Notes: generated by a model not told the origin, from the sequence alone. Shown: positions 1-9,668, counted from the first letter of the stretch. The stretch: 41,205 bases of DNA from an uncultured Pirellulaceae bacterium (GCA_938040995.1 CALHZT010000129.1:1-41205), one strand, 5' to 3'. A program made the numbers and translations.

Positions 1-560
1 TCCCTAAATCCCTCCCCACGACGGAAAAACGACGATTGACTCGCCTTTAATCGTCATTGCAATTCAACCCGACAATATGGCGATCCAATCCGTTTTTCCG
101 GGAGGAGGGACTTCAATTGTCAAAGTGTGCAACTTCAAAACTCACGCGTCGGGTTGGGATTTTTTGTATCCGTTCACGGATATTGACGTTCCCTCCAGGT
201 TCGAGAGGGTCCGGCACCAATTTCCGGCGTTTGTGCTCACGCCAGATTGATTGCAGCCGTTTGTATAACCTCGGCCCGCTCGCCCCAAGCAACCCTCCTC
301 CGACACAGTGGTGTCATGCGAAGAATGAGCAGGGCATACCACGTGTCGCGTGAGGAGGGTCGGAGCCTAAGCGACGGGGAGGAGCGGCCATCGCGTCAAA
401 ATATTCGGATTGCACTGCAACAGTTCGTGCCCGTTCTGGAGCAACGCAAAATCGGCTATAAGGCCAACTTTGCCAAACGCTACACGTCCGTCGGACACCG
501 ACTAGCCAGACCCTTGCCGGCGTGACCGGTTGCCCAGGTGGAACGTGCTTCTGCTGCTTC
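1..560. other. Non-coding left edge
   Basis: I see no convincing gene here. The short open frames lack a ribosome binding site and resemble no family I know. The stretch holds one copy of the CCCTCC/GGAGGG-bounded dispersed repeat (293-382), listed separately. The minus-strand DUF3179 gene ends at 563, so part of the stretch is its 3' flank; no clear intrinsic terminator is visible. Confidence 0.5.
293..382. repeat. CCCTCC/GGAGGG palindromic repeat, copy 1
   Basis: The unit starts with CCCTCCTCCG, ends with GGAGGGTCGGAGCC plus a GACGGGGAGG tail, and has a roughly 50-bp middle. The same order of blocks recurs at 9474-9564, including an interior CATACC-C-TGTCG segment. Related arms occur in the 28.5-29.1 kb block and at 36948-36976. 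It is a short non-coding palindromic repeat of REP/MITE type. Confidence 0.7.
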
Positions 561-562
561 CG

Positions 563-1639
563 CTACTTGTGCCCGGAGCCTTCGCCCTTTTCTGGCAAGT
601 ACAGCTCGGTATCCGGGTTATTCAGACTCCAGTTGTACCAATACGTATCAAAGCCACCAATTCGTTTCACCGCATCGTTCTCGAACGACCGTTTCGAGTC
701 ATCGAACGTGGCACCCGTACCGTCTTCGATCCACTTTCCTTCTGTTTTGGTGAACCCGGACGCTGAGACAAACGCGGAAGTCGAACGCGTGATATCGTCC
801 GTCGCGATTCGATAAAGGAAGACCTCGCCTCCATCAGGCAACGGAAGATTTTTGCCGCCATACGCATCCGTGTAACGAATCGCGAACGATTTTTCGTTAC
901 GGTGAAAGGCGAAAATCGGTGCCTTGGTTTCCAGTCGCTGGTCCTTCGCCGTGATACCGCGAAAGCCCTTGGCGTCGGTGAAATACTTGTCGTAACGATT
1001 GCGGCCATTTTCGCGTCCGTCAACCGAGAGAATTTTGGTCTCTGGGTATTTTTCTCGCCAGGCCTTCCATGACATCTTTTCACCGACAGGAAGCTCGGTC
1101 AGCGTTTCGCCCTTGAGCTCGCCTGCGAGCGCCTTGCCCTTCATCAACGACCAGTACGTATCCGTTTCCTGATCCAGCATCACGAGCGACGCATTCGTCA
1201 GTCCGCCAGAAGGTTCGAAATTAAGAGTCTTGCCTGCGTAGTCCCTGCCGTACACGACGGCTGTGTTGGCGAGTGGTCACCAGACCGCTGCAAAATTGGT
1301 CTTGCCGACGCAGTCGTTTACGATCTCATGGCTATTGAGAAGATTGAGGCTGTAGGCGATTGGTGTCTGCTCAATGACGACTCCCAATACCATCGATTCG
1401 TCGTCGATCTCCGCCTCGTCCGCGCTCACATAAGTCGGATTTTTGATTGCCGGAATTCCGCCTCGAGGCATAAGCTGTTGGTAGCCCTCTGGCGGCTTTC
1501 CCGTCGTTGGGATTTTTGGCTTTTTCCCGGCGGGTTTATCCTGCGCAATGGCGGGCACCATAAATGTGATACCTGTCGCGATAGACAGCGCGACAAGAAA
1601 AAGAAACGCGAACTGGGCCAACTTCCTTCGCTTGATCAT
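563..1639 (-). CDS. DUF3179 protein, candidate selenoprotein (in-frame TGA = Sec121)
   Basis: The gene reads as one frame of 358 codons broken only by a TGA at 1279-1277 (codon 121). The segment before it ends in the family-typical pattern (LLNSHEIVNDCVGK..FAAVW), and the segment after it continues with PLANTAVVYGRDY. In DUF3179 proteins this junction is a CPLC-like motif, so the TGA replaces the first Cys; the second Cys is Ala here. The 237 codons after the TGA stay open and conserved in character (SLVMLDQETDTYWS). The start is taken at ATG 1639, which gives a charged N-terminus plus a hydrophobic helix (residues 8-30), a signal peptide or anchor for export. The biochemical role of the family is unknown to me. 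Alternatives are a fresh nonsense mutation (pseudogene) or a sequencing error; no Sec machinery genes lie in the window. Family assignment is confident, recoding is inferred. Confidence 0.72.
1234..1276 (-). promoter_or_regulatory. Putative bacterial SECIS-like hairpin
   Basis: On the minus strand, 15 nt after the TGA (1279-1277), GCCGT (1261-1257) pairs with ACGGC (1251-1247) around the loop CGTGT (1256-1252). This gives a 5-bp stem and a 5-nt loop with G in its second position, about 20 nt from the TGA. That matches the usual bacterial SECIS spacing and the requirement for an early G in the loop. A weak outer GCC/GGC pairing is possible. The stem is short and also serves as coding sequence, so chance cannot be excluded. 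Confidence 0.5.
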
Positions 1640-1738
1640 GTGGTGTGAATCACGGGGAACTGGAACTGGGGACTGCAACTTGAAAAGGGAACCGCCGACG
1701 GGCAAGAACGAAAGAATGACGAAATTTCCTCGTCCGCC

Positions 1739-2059
1739 TTACGGATTAGGCGAATCTTTTGAGGATAAATGCCATGGCATGATCAGATCGTGGGAATCGA
1801 AGAAACCACTAATTTCTTCGGTACTTCCCTGCCGTGGGATCTGCCAACCGTCGAGAAACTCGCCCTCCGCGGAGAACGTCACTCGGGCAAAATCTCCATT
1901 CTTTAGCTCGTAGAGAACGTCGGTTCCGCCCGGTCCTTCCCAGCGATTCACGGCTTGTTGAGGCGGATACAGACGAGCTTTGGGTTGACCGCTATCGGTA
2001 CCCGGTCGCCGGATTTCAAGCCAGCCGCGCTCCGCCGAAAATCGAAACATTCGCGGCAT
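1739..2059 (-). CDS. Small conserved-looking hypothetical protein
   Basis: This is a 106-residue protein without signal peptide or membrane helix. It is rich in Trp, Gly and charged residues (RGWLEIRR near residue 11, ELKNGDFARVTFSAEGEF near 51). An AGGTAGGT stretch about 5 nt before ATG 2059 is an acceptable ribosome binding site, which favours a real gene. It sits 65 bp after the PIN/TRAM gene and 100 bp before the DUF3179 gene on the same strand, so co-transcription is possible. I recognise no family. Confidence 0.55.
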   Translation of the reverse strand: MPRMFRFSAERGWLEIRRPGTDSGQPKARLYPPQQAVNRWEGPGGTDVLYELKNGDFARVTFSAEGEFLDGWQIPRQGSTEEISGFFDSHDLIMPWHLSSKDSPNP

Positions 2060-2124
2060 CGTTTACCTACCTGCCGGCTGAACGGCGCCATGTGCTGAAG
2101 GACTGCTGAAGGAGCTTATCAAGG

Positions 2125-3234
2125 CTATGCCTTTTTTTGATTGTCGTCATTACCCGGCATGTCTTTCACCGCCTGGAACTTCCCAAAGATCATTCGGCCA
2201 GCGCTTGTCTGGAGCACGCTGGTCACGCTGATGATCACGAGAGTGCCCACATGCGGTCGCCCACCTTCGACAACGATCATGGTACCGTCTTCGAGGTAAC
2301 CAACACCCTGATCGGCTTCTTCACCGGCCTTTACCAGTCGGACTTCGACCGATTCGCCTGGCAGGAATACCGGCTTGAGTGCATTGGACAAGTCGTTGAG
2401 ATTGATCACCGGTACGTTATGCAGCTTTGCGATCTTGTTGAGGTTGTAATCTCCCGTGACCAGTTTGCCGCCGAGATGTTTCGCGAGCAGGACAAGTTTC
2501 ATGTCGACTGCCTGATCTTCCATCTCCGCCAGTTCGCGGTCGTGAATCTGAAAATCTACATTTTTGGCAGATCGTAGCCGGTTCAAAATGTCGAGGCCGC
2601 GCCGCCCACGCCCACGCCGCAGCCGGTCATTGCTGTCAGCAATATGTTGCAGTTCACTTAACACGAAGCGGGGCATAATGAGCTGATTGTCGATCACATG
2701 GGTTTCCAGCACGTCGGCAATGCGACCATCGATGATGGCGCTGGTATCCAGCACGAAAGGCTTGACGCCTTTGACTTCTTTGGCGAACTCGACGTACGGG
2801 ATGATGAATCGGAAGTCGTCCTTGGTCTGAATCAGCAAGCTGATACACGTGTAGCAAAGCACCGATCCAAGGATTAGCTGAAAGAAGGTGCGATAAACGT
2901 CGCGATTGACGACGTTCTCAACGTTCTCCAGCAGCGGCGAAAGTACGATGCCGAATACATAAGTCAGCAGCAATCCGATGAGCAAGCCAACGTAAATTGC
3001 CGAGATCGTTTCGATCCGCTTTTTGCGCACAAAAGCGTCCAGGCCAATAATGGCGATCGCGGCGACAAGAGTTCCAACGAACACAATCCAGACCAGGGGC
3101 GCGTTACCCTCCGGGAAAATTTTCGATTGGACAATTGATACGCCAATACTGGCGGCGACGAGAATAAACACGCAGCGTAGTACGATGAGTGCCATGAGAA
3201 GGGCGGTCCAGTTTGGTTGGCAATGGTTTGTCAT
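2125..3234 (-). CDS. Membrane-anchored PIN/TRAM domain protein (YacL-like)
   Basis: This 369-residue protein has four hydrophobic helices at about residues 11-37, 47-65, 78-100 and 115-135, then a PIN nuclease domain and a C-terminal TRAM fold. The PIN core begins FVLDTSAIIDGR (catalytic-type Asp163) and continues with acidic positions ELQHIAD, DILNRL and VTGDYNLNKIA. The TRAM part (about 290-355) contains GVGYLEDGTMIVVEGG. The architecture matches the Bacillus YacL family, putative membrane-bound RNases. The N-terminal half faces the membrane and the PIN/TRAM half the cytoplasm. The substrate is unknown. Confidence 0.9.
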   Translation of the reverse strand: MTNHCQPNWTALLMALIVLRCVFILVAASIGVSIVQSKIFPEGNAPLVWIVFVGTLVAAIAIIGLDAFVRKKRIETISAIYVGLLIGLLLTYVFGIVLSPLLENVENVVNRDVYRTFFQLILGSVLCYTCISLLIQTKDDFRFIIPYVEFAKEVKGVKPFVLDTSAIIDGRIADVLETHVIDNQLIMPRFVLSELQHIADSNDRLRRGRGRRGLDILNRLRSAKNVDFQIHDRELAEMEDQAVDMKLVLLAKHLGGKLVTGDYNLNKIAKLHNVPVINLNDLSNALKPVFLPGESVEVRLVKAGEEADQGVGYLEDGTMIVVEGGRPHVGTLVIISVTSVLQTSAGRMIFGKFQAVKDMPGNDDNQKKA

Positions 3235-3373
3235 TGCCAGTTTGATAAGGGATGGATTTTCGTCGTACGCAGTACGCGAAAAATGGCTGCATCCATTCTA
3301 CCATCGACACCGAAACGGCGACTATCCCATGGTTTGCTGAAACCGATGCCGGACGGGCGATGGCAAGTCCCCC

Positions 3374-3476
3374 GTAGCCGATGTCGCAAGACTTCGGGTG
3401 TGGCTGGAATCGGCAGAGCTTCCTCAAAACGCCAAACTGTTGAAGCTGCGGCCCGAGCTGTTGCCAGCCCGGCTAC
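3374..3476. repeat. 103-bp dispersed repeat, copy 1
   Basis: The element begins GTAGCCGATGTCGCAAGACT and ends CCGAGCTGTTGCCAGCC followed by CGGCTAC, so the outer 7 bp (GTAGCCG/CGGCTAC) form an inverted repeat. A second copy of exactly the same length, with matching ends and a diverged middle, lies at 7959-8061. It fills most of the 294-bp spacer between the dGTPase and PIN/TRAM genes. It looks like a small non-autonomous palindromic element. Confidence 0.8.
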
Positions 3477-3528
3477 GACGACACTGCATTCCAGTCCCGA
3501 CGACAATGCATGCCAATCCTGACGACGA

Positions 3529-4728
3529 CTATTTCCCAATCAATTCCGCATAACGTTGCTGGCAATATCGGTCCGTCATACCTGCGATATAGTCGGCTGC
3601 GCTGCGTACGATGCCAACCGATTCGGCTCGAACCTGAAAACGCTCTGGCATTTTCGTGGGATTTGTCTTGAAGAAGTCGAGCATCTCGTGGATCTGGTCC
3701 TGTGCCCGCTTTCGAACTTTCACAATTTGCGGATGCCGATACACCTTGTCATACAAAAAGGATTGCAACTCGGCTTTTTCATTCGCCATTTCCGGATCGA
3801 GATCAATGCGAAAGTTGGCATCGAGCGGTTGAGTCCAGTCGGTCCACCCGGCGCTTTTGATCTGGTCCATCGTGGTATGCAGTACCGAATCGACTTGCAT
3901 GCGAATCAGCTGATAGACCACCGCGGCTCGGCGGCGCTTTGGCGAGAGCCCCTGCTCCACTCTCCCGGCGGCTCTCTTGACCAGCGGCAATTCGAGCAAC
4001 GCGTCGAACTCGATTAGGCCCAGCTTCACGGCGTCGTCGACATCGTGCGAGTTGTAGGTCACGCTGTCGGAGGCATCAACAAGTTGCGCTTCCAGAATCG
4101 GCGGCCGGCCGACGGCTGACTTGTCGACTCGGGTCGTCTGGCTGGCGAGAACCTCTTTTGAAAGATTCAAACCGGGGAAGGTTGCGTAGCGTTCTTCCAG
4201 CTCTTCGACCAACGTCAACGCATACTGGTTGTGCGAAAATCCGCCATCACCCAGCAGGTAGGCGTGAATCGCATCTTCACCAGCGTGGCCGAACGGTGGA
4301 TGGCCAATGTCATGCAAAAGCGCGAGCGCTTCAATCAGGTCCTCATTCAGGCCAAGTGCGCGTCCCAGTGTTCGGGCAATCGACGCCACCTCCACCGTGT
4401 GCGTCAGTCGGGTGCGATGGTAGTCGCCCATGTCACCCGTGAAGACCTGCATCTTTCCGCTCAGTCGCCGGAATCCTGCGCTGTGCAGGACACGATCGCG
4501 GTCACGTTGAAACGGGCCGCGGTAAGGATGCACCGGTTCCGAGTGACGGCGCCCTTTCGTAGCGCTGCTGGGAAAAGCCCACGGTGCCAGCAAGGCGGCT
4601 TCGCGCTCGGCGATCGTTTTGAGGCCGGGCGGATTGGAGCCGGGCGGATGGTCCATTCGGCTGGTTGCCGTTGGAACGGATTCCCGGCTGCTCAAGTCCT
4701 CGCCGCTAAAGTTCGGGGTTGAATTCAT
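3529..4728 (-). CDS. dgt: Deoxyguanosinetriphosphate triphosphohydrolase-like protein
   Basis: HD-domain dNTP triphosphohydrolase of 399 residues. Family landmarks are RDRDRVLHSAGFRRLSGKMQVF at residues 75-96, His110 in TRLTHTVEV, the HD pair at 139-140 in LLHDIGHPPFGHAGE, and a later metal-ligand Asp region (VDASDSVTYNSHDVDD). Such enzymes cleave dGTP or other dNTPs to the nucleoside and tripolyphosphate in the cytoplasm. The first roughly 40 residues are Pro/Ser-rich and low complexity, and an internal Met25 is an alternative start. The gene diverges from uvrA across a 157-bp spacer. The exact dNTP preference cannot be read from sequence. Confidence 0.93.
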   Translation of the reverse strand: MNSTPNFSGEDLSSRESVPTATSRMDHPPGSNPPGLKTIAEREAALLAPWAFPSSATKGRRHSEPVHPYRGPFQRDRDRVLHSAGFRRLSGKMQVFTGDMGDYHRTRLTHTVEVASIARTLGRALGLNEDLIEALALLHDIGHPPFGHAGEDAIHAYLLGDGGFSHNQYALTLVEELEERYATFPGLNLSKEVLASQTTRVDKSAVGRPPILEAQLVDASDSVTYNSHDVDDAVKLGLIEFDALLELPLVKRAAGRVEQGLSPKRRRAAVVYQLIRMQVDSVLHTTMDQIKSAGWTDWTQPLDANFRIDLDPEMANEKAELQSFLYDKVYRHPQIVKVRKRAQDQIHEMLDFFKTNPTKMPERFQVRAESVGIVRSAADYIAGMTDRYCQQRYAELIGK

Positions 4729-4885
4729 AAAGTCATGCTATCCCCGTCGCGTGATCGTAATCAAGTGAAAATGTTTGTACGACCTGTCAGCAGGTGGTAG
4801 GCTGCGGGATTCTACACAGGTCAATTACGACGTCTGGGCGACGCGTCGGCGTCATTTGCCCAAGAGCGTCGGGAGTTCGACGTGC

Positions 4886-7795
4886 ATGCCGCGTAAAAAC
4901 GGAAAATCTGAAAGTTCAAAAAGCAGGAACGGTGCCGCAACCAACGGCGCCGCTCATAAGGCCAATGGTGCCAGCAACGGGGCAAGTCAACTGGATCGTT
5001 CCATCCGGATTCGCGGAGCCCGCGTTCACAATCTTCGCAACGTCGACATCGACATTCCGCGAAACCAGCTCGTTGTGATCACCGGCCCCAGTGGTTCGGG
5101 CAAGAGTTCACTCGCCTTTGACACCTTGTACGCCGAAGGCAAGCGGCAATACATCGAAAGTCTTTCGGTGTACGCGCGGCAGTTCCTTGATCAGGTTAGC
5201 CGGCCCGATGTCGACCTGATCGACGGGCTTCAGCCGACGCTTTGCATCGACCAGCGCCCCGGCAGCCAGAATCCCCGCAGTACCGTCGCGACTGTCACTG
5301 AGGTTTACGATTACCTGCGGCTACTGATGGCTCGACTGGGCCAGCCGACATGTTTCGAATGTGGATCGCGGATTCAGCAGCAATCGGTGGAAGTGATTAC
5401 GGATCGCCTGGCGGAAATGAACCCCGGCACCAAGCTGATGATTCTGGCTCCGATGGTTCGTGGCCGCAAAGGAACGCACAAGGATGTTTTCGAGACGATT
5501 CGAAAGGCCGGGTTTGTTCGTGTTCGAGTCGACGGTCTGGTTTGCGAGCTGGACGACGCTCCCAAACTGACAGCGCAAAAGAACCACCATATCGATGCCG
5601 TCATTGATCGTATTCTTGTCAAGGATGGCATTCGCGCCCGCTTGGCCGAATCGGTAGGAGTCGCGGTTGAGCATGGGCAGGGACTCGTTTCCATTTGTTA
5701 CTGCGACGATGCAGAAACACCCGAGGGTGAAGACCCGGTTTGGCAAGACGACTTGCTGAGCACGCTTTACGCGTGCCCCGATTGCAATATTAGCTATGAA
5801 GAACTCGAGCCGCGGACGTTTAGTTTCAACAGTCCTTACGGCGCGTGCCCGGTTTGTCAGGGGCTGGGGAAGTGCGAAGAGTTTGATGCCGAGCTGCTGA
5901 TTCCAAACCATCAAAAGTCGATTGCCAGTGATGCGATCCTCGCCCTGAAATCTGCGCCCGCCGCCAGCCGGAAAAAGCACCTTGCCGAGCTGGAACCGTT
6001 TCTTGCGAAACATAGCCTGACTCTCGAGACGCCGTTCTTTCAATATGACGCCGACACGCTTCAGGAACTTCTCCACGGGGATGGCAAGAAGTTTCTCGGT
6101 GTCATGATCATGCTTGAGAAAGAACTGGCGACGACATCCAGCAAGAAACGGATTGGTGAACTGCGAAAGTTCCGCGCCGAGTTCCCGTGCGGGACCTGCG
6201 AAGGAACGCGGCTGCGACGCGAAGCCACCAGCGTGCTGTTCCACGAACATTCGATCAGGGACATCACCAACATGCCGATCGATCAGACGCTCGAGTTTTT
6301 CCGTGGCGTCGAGTTCGATGAAGAGGACGCACCGGTGGGGACTCCGCTGGTCGATGCGATCGTCAAACGGCTGGAATTTCTCTGCAAAGTCGGCGTATCG
6401 TACCTGACGCTTGGCCGCTCCGCGGACACACTCAGCGGCGGCGAATTCCAGCGAGTCCGACTGGCGACGAGCATCGGCTCGGGGCTGGTCGGCGTTTGCT
6501 ACGTACTCGACGAACCGTCCATTGGACTGCATCACCGCGATAACCAGCGACTGATCGATTCCATGCGCGAACTACAAGCCCAGGGGAACACGGTGGTCGT
6601 CGTGGAACATGACGATGCGGTGATGCGAGTCGCCGATCGGCTGATTGACATGGGCCCAGGTGCCGGAAACCTCGGCGGTGAGATCGTTGCGATTGGCGAA
6701 CCGGACGAAGTCGCCAAAAACGAGAACAGTTTGACCGGCGGCTATCTTTCTGGCCGAATCGAAATTCCAGTGCCGGAGAAACGCCGCAAGACGGCCAAGT
6801 CGCGATCCCTGGAATTGCAGGCCGCGGCGACTCATAACTTGCAGGACGTGAATGTCCGCATTCCGCTCGGCGCCCTCGTGTGTGTTACGGGAGTCAGTGG
6901 TTCTGGCAAGAGTTCGCTGATTAATGAAACGCTCGCGCCGGCGCTGATCCGGCGACTTGGTGGCTCGGCGGCGATGCCCGGGCCTTTCAAGGGTTTGCGA
7001 GGCGTCAAGCAGATCGACAAGGTGATTCAGATTGATCAGTCGCCGATCGGTCGCTCGCCACGCAGTAATCCCGCGACGTACACGGGCGTGTTTGACGAGA
7101 TTCGCAAAGTTTACGCCGGCACGCGGGAGTCCAAGCAGCGTGGTTTCAAGATTGGCCGCTTCAGTTTTAACAACAAGGAAGGGCGCTGCGAATCGTGTCA
7201 GGGGCAGGGGCTGCAGAAGATCGAGATGAGCTTCCTCCCGGATCTTTATGTGGAGTGTGAGGAGTGCTGCGGCGCGAGATTCAACAAGCAAACGCTGCAA
7301 GTCAAATACAAGGGTAAGTCGATTGCCGACATTCTCGCGATGAGCGTTTCGGATGCAGCCGTGTTCTTCGAGAATTTCGCGAACATCGCGCGAGTCGTCG
7401 AGAGTCTCACGCGAGTCGGACTTGGCTACATATCACTGGGTCAACCTTCGACGACTTTGTCAGGCGGCGAGGCTCAGCGGATCAAGCTCGCGACGGAACT
7501 CTCACGCGTTGATACCGGCAAGACGCTCTACCTTCTGGACGAACCGACGACTGGATTGCATTTTGACGATATTCGCCGGTTGCTCGATGTGCTTCAGGGG
7601 CTCGTCGAAAAAGGGAATACCGTTCTCGTCATCGAACATAACCTCGAAGTCATCAAGTCGGCGGACTGGATTCTTGATCTCGGTCCCGAAGGTGGCTCGG
7701 GCGGCGGGCATTTGGTTGCCGAGGGTACGCCCGAACAAGTCGCCGAAGTCGAAGCCAGTCACACGGGCCGCTTTCTTCGTGAGTTGTTGAAGTAG
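4886..7795 (+). CDS. uvrA: UvrABC system protein A
   Basis: UvrA dimer ATPase, which scans DNA for bulky lesions and loads UvrB in nucleotide excision repair. It has 969 residues from ATG 4886; GGGAG at 4871 supports this start over the longer open frame. The first Walker A (GPSGSGKSS) is at residues 67-75, and the second (GVSGSGKSS) near 668. Signature/Walker B pairs are [21 protein letters not shown] and [21 protein letters not shown]. Zn-binding CxxC pairs are seen at CFEC, CPDC..CPVC and CESC..CEEC. The N-terminal roughly 35 residues are a Lys/Asn/Gly/Ala-rich extension beyond the usual start of the family. No uvrB or uvrC is nearby, which is common for this gene. Confidence 0.98.
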   Translation: MPRKNGKSESSKSRNGAATNGAAHKANGASNGASQLDRSIRIRGARVHNLRNVDIDIPRNQLVVITGPSGSGKSSLAFDTLYAEGKRQYIESLSVYARQFLDQVSRPDVDLIDGLQPTLCIDQRPGSQNPRSTVATVTEVYDYLRLLMARLGQPTCFECGSRIQQQSVEVITDRLAEMNPGTKLMILAPMVRGRKGTHKDVFETIRKAGFVRVRVDGLVCELDDAPKLTAQKNHHIDAVIDRILVKDGIRARLAESVGVAVEHGQGLVSICYCDDAETPEGEDPVWQDDLLSTLYACPDCNISYEELEPRTFSFNSPYGACPVCQGLGKCEEFDAELLIPNHQKSIASDAILALKSAPAASRKKHLAELEPFLAKHSLTLETPFFQYDADTLQELLHGDGKKFLGVMIMLEKELATTSSKKRIGELRKFRAEFPCGTCEGTRLRREATSVLFHEHSIRDITNMPIDQTLEFFRGVEFDEEDAPVGTPLVDAIVKRLEFLCKVGVSYLTLGRSADTLSGGEFQRVRLATSIGSGLVGVCYVLDEPSIGLHHRDNQRLIDSMRELQAQGNTVVVVEHDDAVMRVADRLIDMGPGAGNLGGEIVAIGEPDEVAKNENSLTGGYLSGRIEIPVPEKRRKTAKSRSLELQAAATHNLQDVNVRIPLGALVCVTGVSGSGKSSLINETLAPALIRRLGGSAAMPGPFKGLRGVKQIDKVIQIDQSPIGRSPRSNPATYTGVFDEIRKVYAGTRESKQRGFKIGRFSFNNKEGRCESCQGQGLQKIEMSFLPDLYVECEECCGARFNKQTLQVKYKGKSIADILAMSVSDAAVFFENFANIARVVESLTRVGLGYISLGQPSTTLSGGEAQRIKLATELSRVDTGKTLYLLDEPTTGLHFDDIRRLLDVLQGLVEKGNTVLVIEHNLEVIKSADWILDLGPEGGSGGGHLVAEGTPEQVAEVEASHTGRFLRELLK

Positions 7796-7834
7796 GAGTA
7801 GGCAGTCGTCAGACGTCAGTAGGCAGTGTTGATT

Positions 7835-7937
7835 GAGCGGTACGGCGCTAGCCGCCGGTGAGCACCGCATCAGGGATTTGCCATCCAATTTCGCGAGTCC
7901 AACTGCCAACCCACCGGCGGCTAGCGCCGAACCGCTC
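7835..7937. repeat. 103-bp palindromic element with 26-bp arms
   Basis: The left arm 7835-7860 (GAGCGGTACGGCGCTAGCCG, then CCGGTG) is the reverse complement of the right arm 7912-7937 with a single mismatch in 26 positions, around a 51-bp middle. It lies just downstream of uvrA and just upstream of a copy of another repeat (7959-8061). The stem is long enough to form a strong hairpin in RNA or a cruciform in DNA, and may also end uvrA transcription. Confidence 0.85.
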
Positions 7938-7958
7938 ACGAAATGTGAAAATGCTCTC

Positions 7959-8061
7959 GTAGCCGATGTCGCAAGACTTCGGGTGTATCTGGCACCGCAC
8001 AAGTTTTCTGGAAATGTCCAACCGCTCGACGCTCCGCCCGAGCTGTTGCCAGCCCGGCTAC
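7959..8061. repeat. 103-bp dispersed repeat, copy 2
   Basis: Same ends and same length as 3374-3476: the first 30 bp are nearly identical and the last roughly 25 bp (CCGAGCTGTTGCCAGCC plus CGGCTAC) are identical, while the middle has diverged. It occupies the leader region of the symporter gene, ending 46 bp before its ATG. Confidence 0.8.
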
Positions 8062-8107
8062 AGACTCACTACTTGCTTCCGCACCAACTCGCGTTTATCG
8101 TCGGATC

Positions 8108-9415
8108 ATGTCCAACAACCGAAACGCACTTCTCCTGACGATTCTCATTCTCATCGGCCTCATTGCGGGAGCCGTCGTCGGTCAAATCCTCTTCAACAAG
8201 TACGACGGGAACGTACCCACATCAATCGTTGACAGTTTCGAATTTGTCGGCCAGACGTTCTTCATGAGCCTACTCAAGATGGTGCTGGTGCCACTCGTCG
8301 CCACCAGCGTTATCGTCGGCGTTTCGTCCATCGGCGATTCTGGGCAACTGGGCTGGGTCGGCACAGCGACTTTGATCTACTACTTCAGCACCATGTTGGT
8401 CGCCGTCACGTTAGGGCTGTTTCTCGTGACAACCATTTCTCCAGGCAAAGGAATTGAAGAATCGTTTCGCGACAGCCAGGTACAGGATTTTGAAGGTGGC
8501 AATTCGACCACGAGCGAACGAGTCAAAAATGCCAGTGGCACGGGTTTGATCGGCGCATTCAAAAACATCGTGACTCAAATGGTGCCGAAGAATCCGCTGA
8601 AATCTGCGGTGAACGGCGAGATCCTGCCCGTGATCTCATTCAGCCTGCTGTTTGGAATTGCACTGACGATGATCGGAGACGCAGGCAAAGCGCTTCAGGA
8701 TGTCATCAATTCCGCCTTTGCCACGATCATGAAGCTGATCGAATGGATATTGTGGCTGGCCCCGATCGGCGTGTTCGCCTTGATGGTGTGGACCGTGGCG
8801 AGGATCGGGCTCGGTTCGCTGCGTGGCCCGCTCTTTTATTATGTGGTGACAGTGCTCGCCGGACTGGCAATTCACGCAATCGTTATCTTGCCGATTGTGC
8901 TGGTCATCTTTGGACGCGCGAATCCGGCGACTTATGCGTGGCAAATGCGCGAAGCCCTCATGACGGCCTACGCCACCGACTCGTCGAGCGCGACGTTGCC
9001 AGTCACGATGGAGTGTGCCGAGAAACAGGGTGGGTGCAGTCGCCGGGCAGCCCGGTTTGTGCTTCCACTCGGCGCGACGATCAACATGGACGGAACGGCG
9101 CTCTATGAAGCAGTCGCCGTGGTGTTTCTGTTTCAGTGCTTCGGCATTCCACTCGGCCCGTCAGAACTTTTCATCGTCGCCATCACCGCAACGTTGGCTG
9201 CGATTGGGGCCGCCGGAATCCCGTCGGCTGGACTGGTGACGATGGTTATCGTTGTCGAAGCCGTCAACAACTCGCTGGGTGGCACGCCACTTTCTCTATC
9301 TGCCGTCGGAATCATCCTCGGCATTGACAGGTTGCTGGACATGTTCCGCACCGTCGTCAACGTCTGGGGCGACGCCGTCGGCGCAAAGATCATCAGCCGC
9401 ATCGCACCCGACTGA
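8108..9415 (+). CDS. Dicarboxylate/amino acid:cation symporter (SDF/DAACS family)
   Basis: This is a 435-residue inner-membrane transporter of the glutamate/C4-dicarboxylate:H+ or Na+ symporter family (GltP, DctA). It has eight or so hydrophobic helices and the two re-entrant hairpin regions. Family signatures are the Ser-rich hairpin YATDSSSATLPVT (near residue 300) and GATINMDGTALYEAVAVVFLFQ, followed by IGAAGIPSAGLV. The substrate cannot be fixed from motifs alone; glutamate, aspartate or C4-dicarboxylates are the usual ones. The residue 110-165 loop (SFRDSQVQDFEGGNS and following) is hydrophilic. Start ATG 8108 has only a weak ribosome site, but the first helix begins directly after it. 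Confidence 0.93.
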   Translation: MSNNRNALLLTILILIGLIAGAVVGQILFNKYDGNVPTSIVDSFEFVGQTFFMSLLKMVLVPLVATSVIVGVSSIGDSGQLGWVGTATLIYYFSTMLVAVTLGLFLVTTISPGKGIEESFRDSQVQDFEGGNSTTSERVKNASGTGLIGAFKNIVTQMVPKNPLKSAVNGEILPVISFSLLFGIALTMIGDAGKALQDVINSAFATIMKLIEWILWLAPIGVFALMVWTVARIGLGSLRGPLFYYVVTVLAGLAIHAIVILPIVLVIFGRANPATYAWQMREALMTAYATDSSSATLPVTMECAEKQGGCSRRAARFVLPLGATINMDGTALYEAVAVVFLFQCFGIPLGPSELFIVAITATLAAIGAAGIPSAGLVTMVIVVEAVNNSLGGTPLSLSAVGIILGIDRLLDMFRTVVNVWGDAVGAKIISRIAPD

Positions 9416-9473
9416 GCAAAGTTGGAGTAGTAGTTGGTGCACATGCTTAAGACTGCGACCGCGCAATTTACTA

Positions 9474-9564
9474 CCCTCCTCCGGCAACGCGGTGGCTGGC
9501 GAGGTACGAGCCAGACATACCGCTTGTCGAGTGGGAGGGTCGGAGCCTCAGGCGACGGGGAGGG
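9474..9564. repeat. CCCTCC/GGAGGG palindromic repeat, copy 2
   Basis: Matches 293-382: CCCTCCTCCG start, CATACCGCTTGTCGAGTG in the interior, then GGAGGGTCGGAGCCTCAGGC and a GACGGGGAGGG tail. It sits in the spacer between the convergent symporter and membrane-protein genes. The remaining spacer bases (9416-9473, 9565-9668) show no gene. Confidence 0.7.
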
Positions 9565-9668
9565 CCGCCGCACCGAATCGTCAGCGCCATCGAGAAACGT
9601 TCACGCGCGGTCACGGACGCAGGCTAAGTCCGTCAAAACCTGCACTCTTGTGATACCTTCCCAGAGCG

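Noticed and set aside
4775-4885. 37-residue upstream extension of UvrA
   Set aside because: The sequence has no UvrA similarity, and ATG 4886 has a usable ribosome site.
5321-6535. 404-codon open frame antisense to uvrA
   Set aside because: It is a shadow of the long, GC-rich uvrA frame. The sense frame has all UvrA motifs and the antisense one has no domain or ribosome site.
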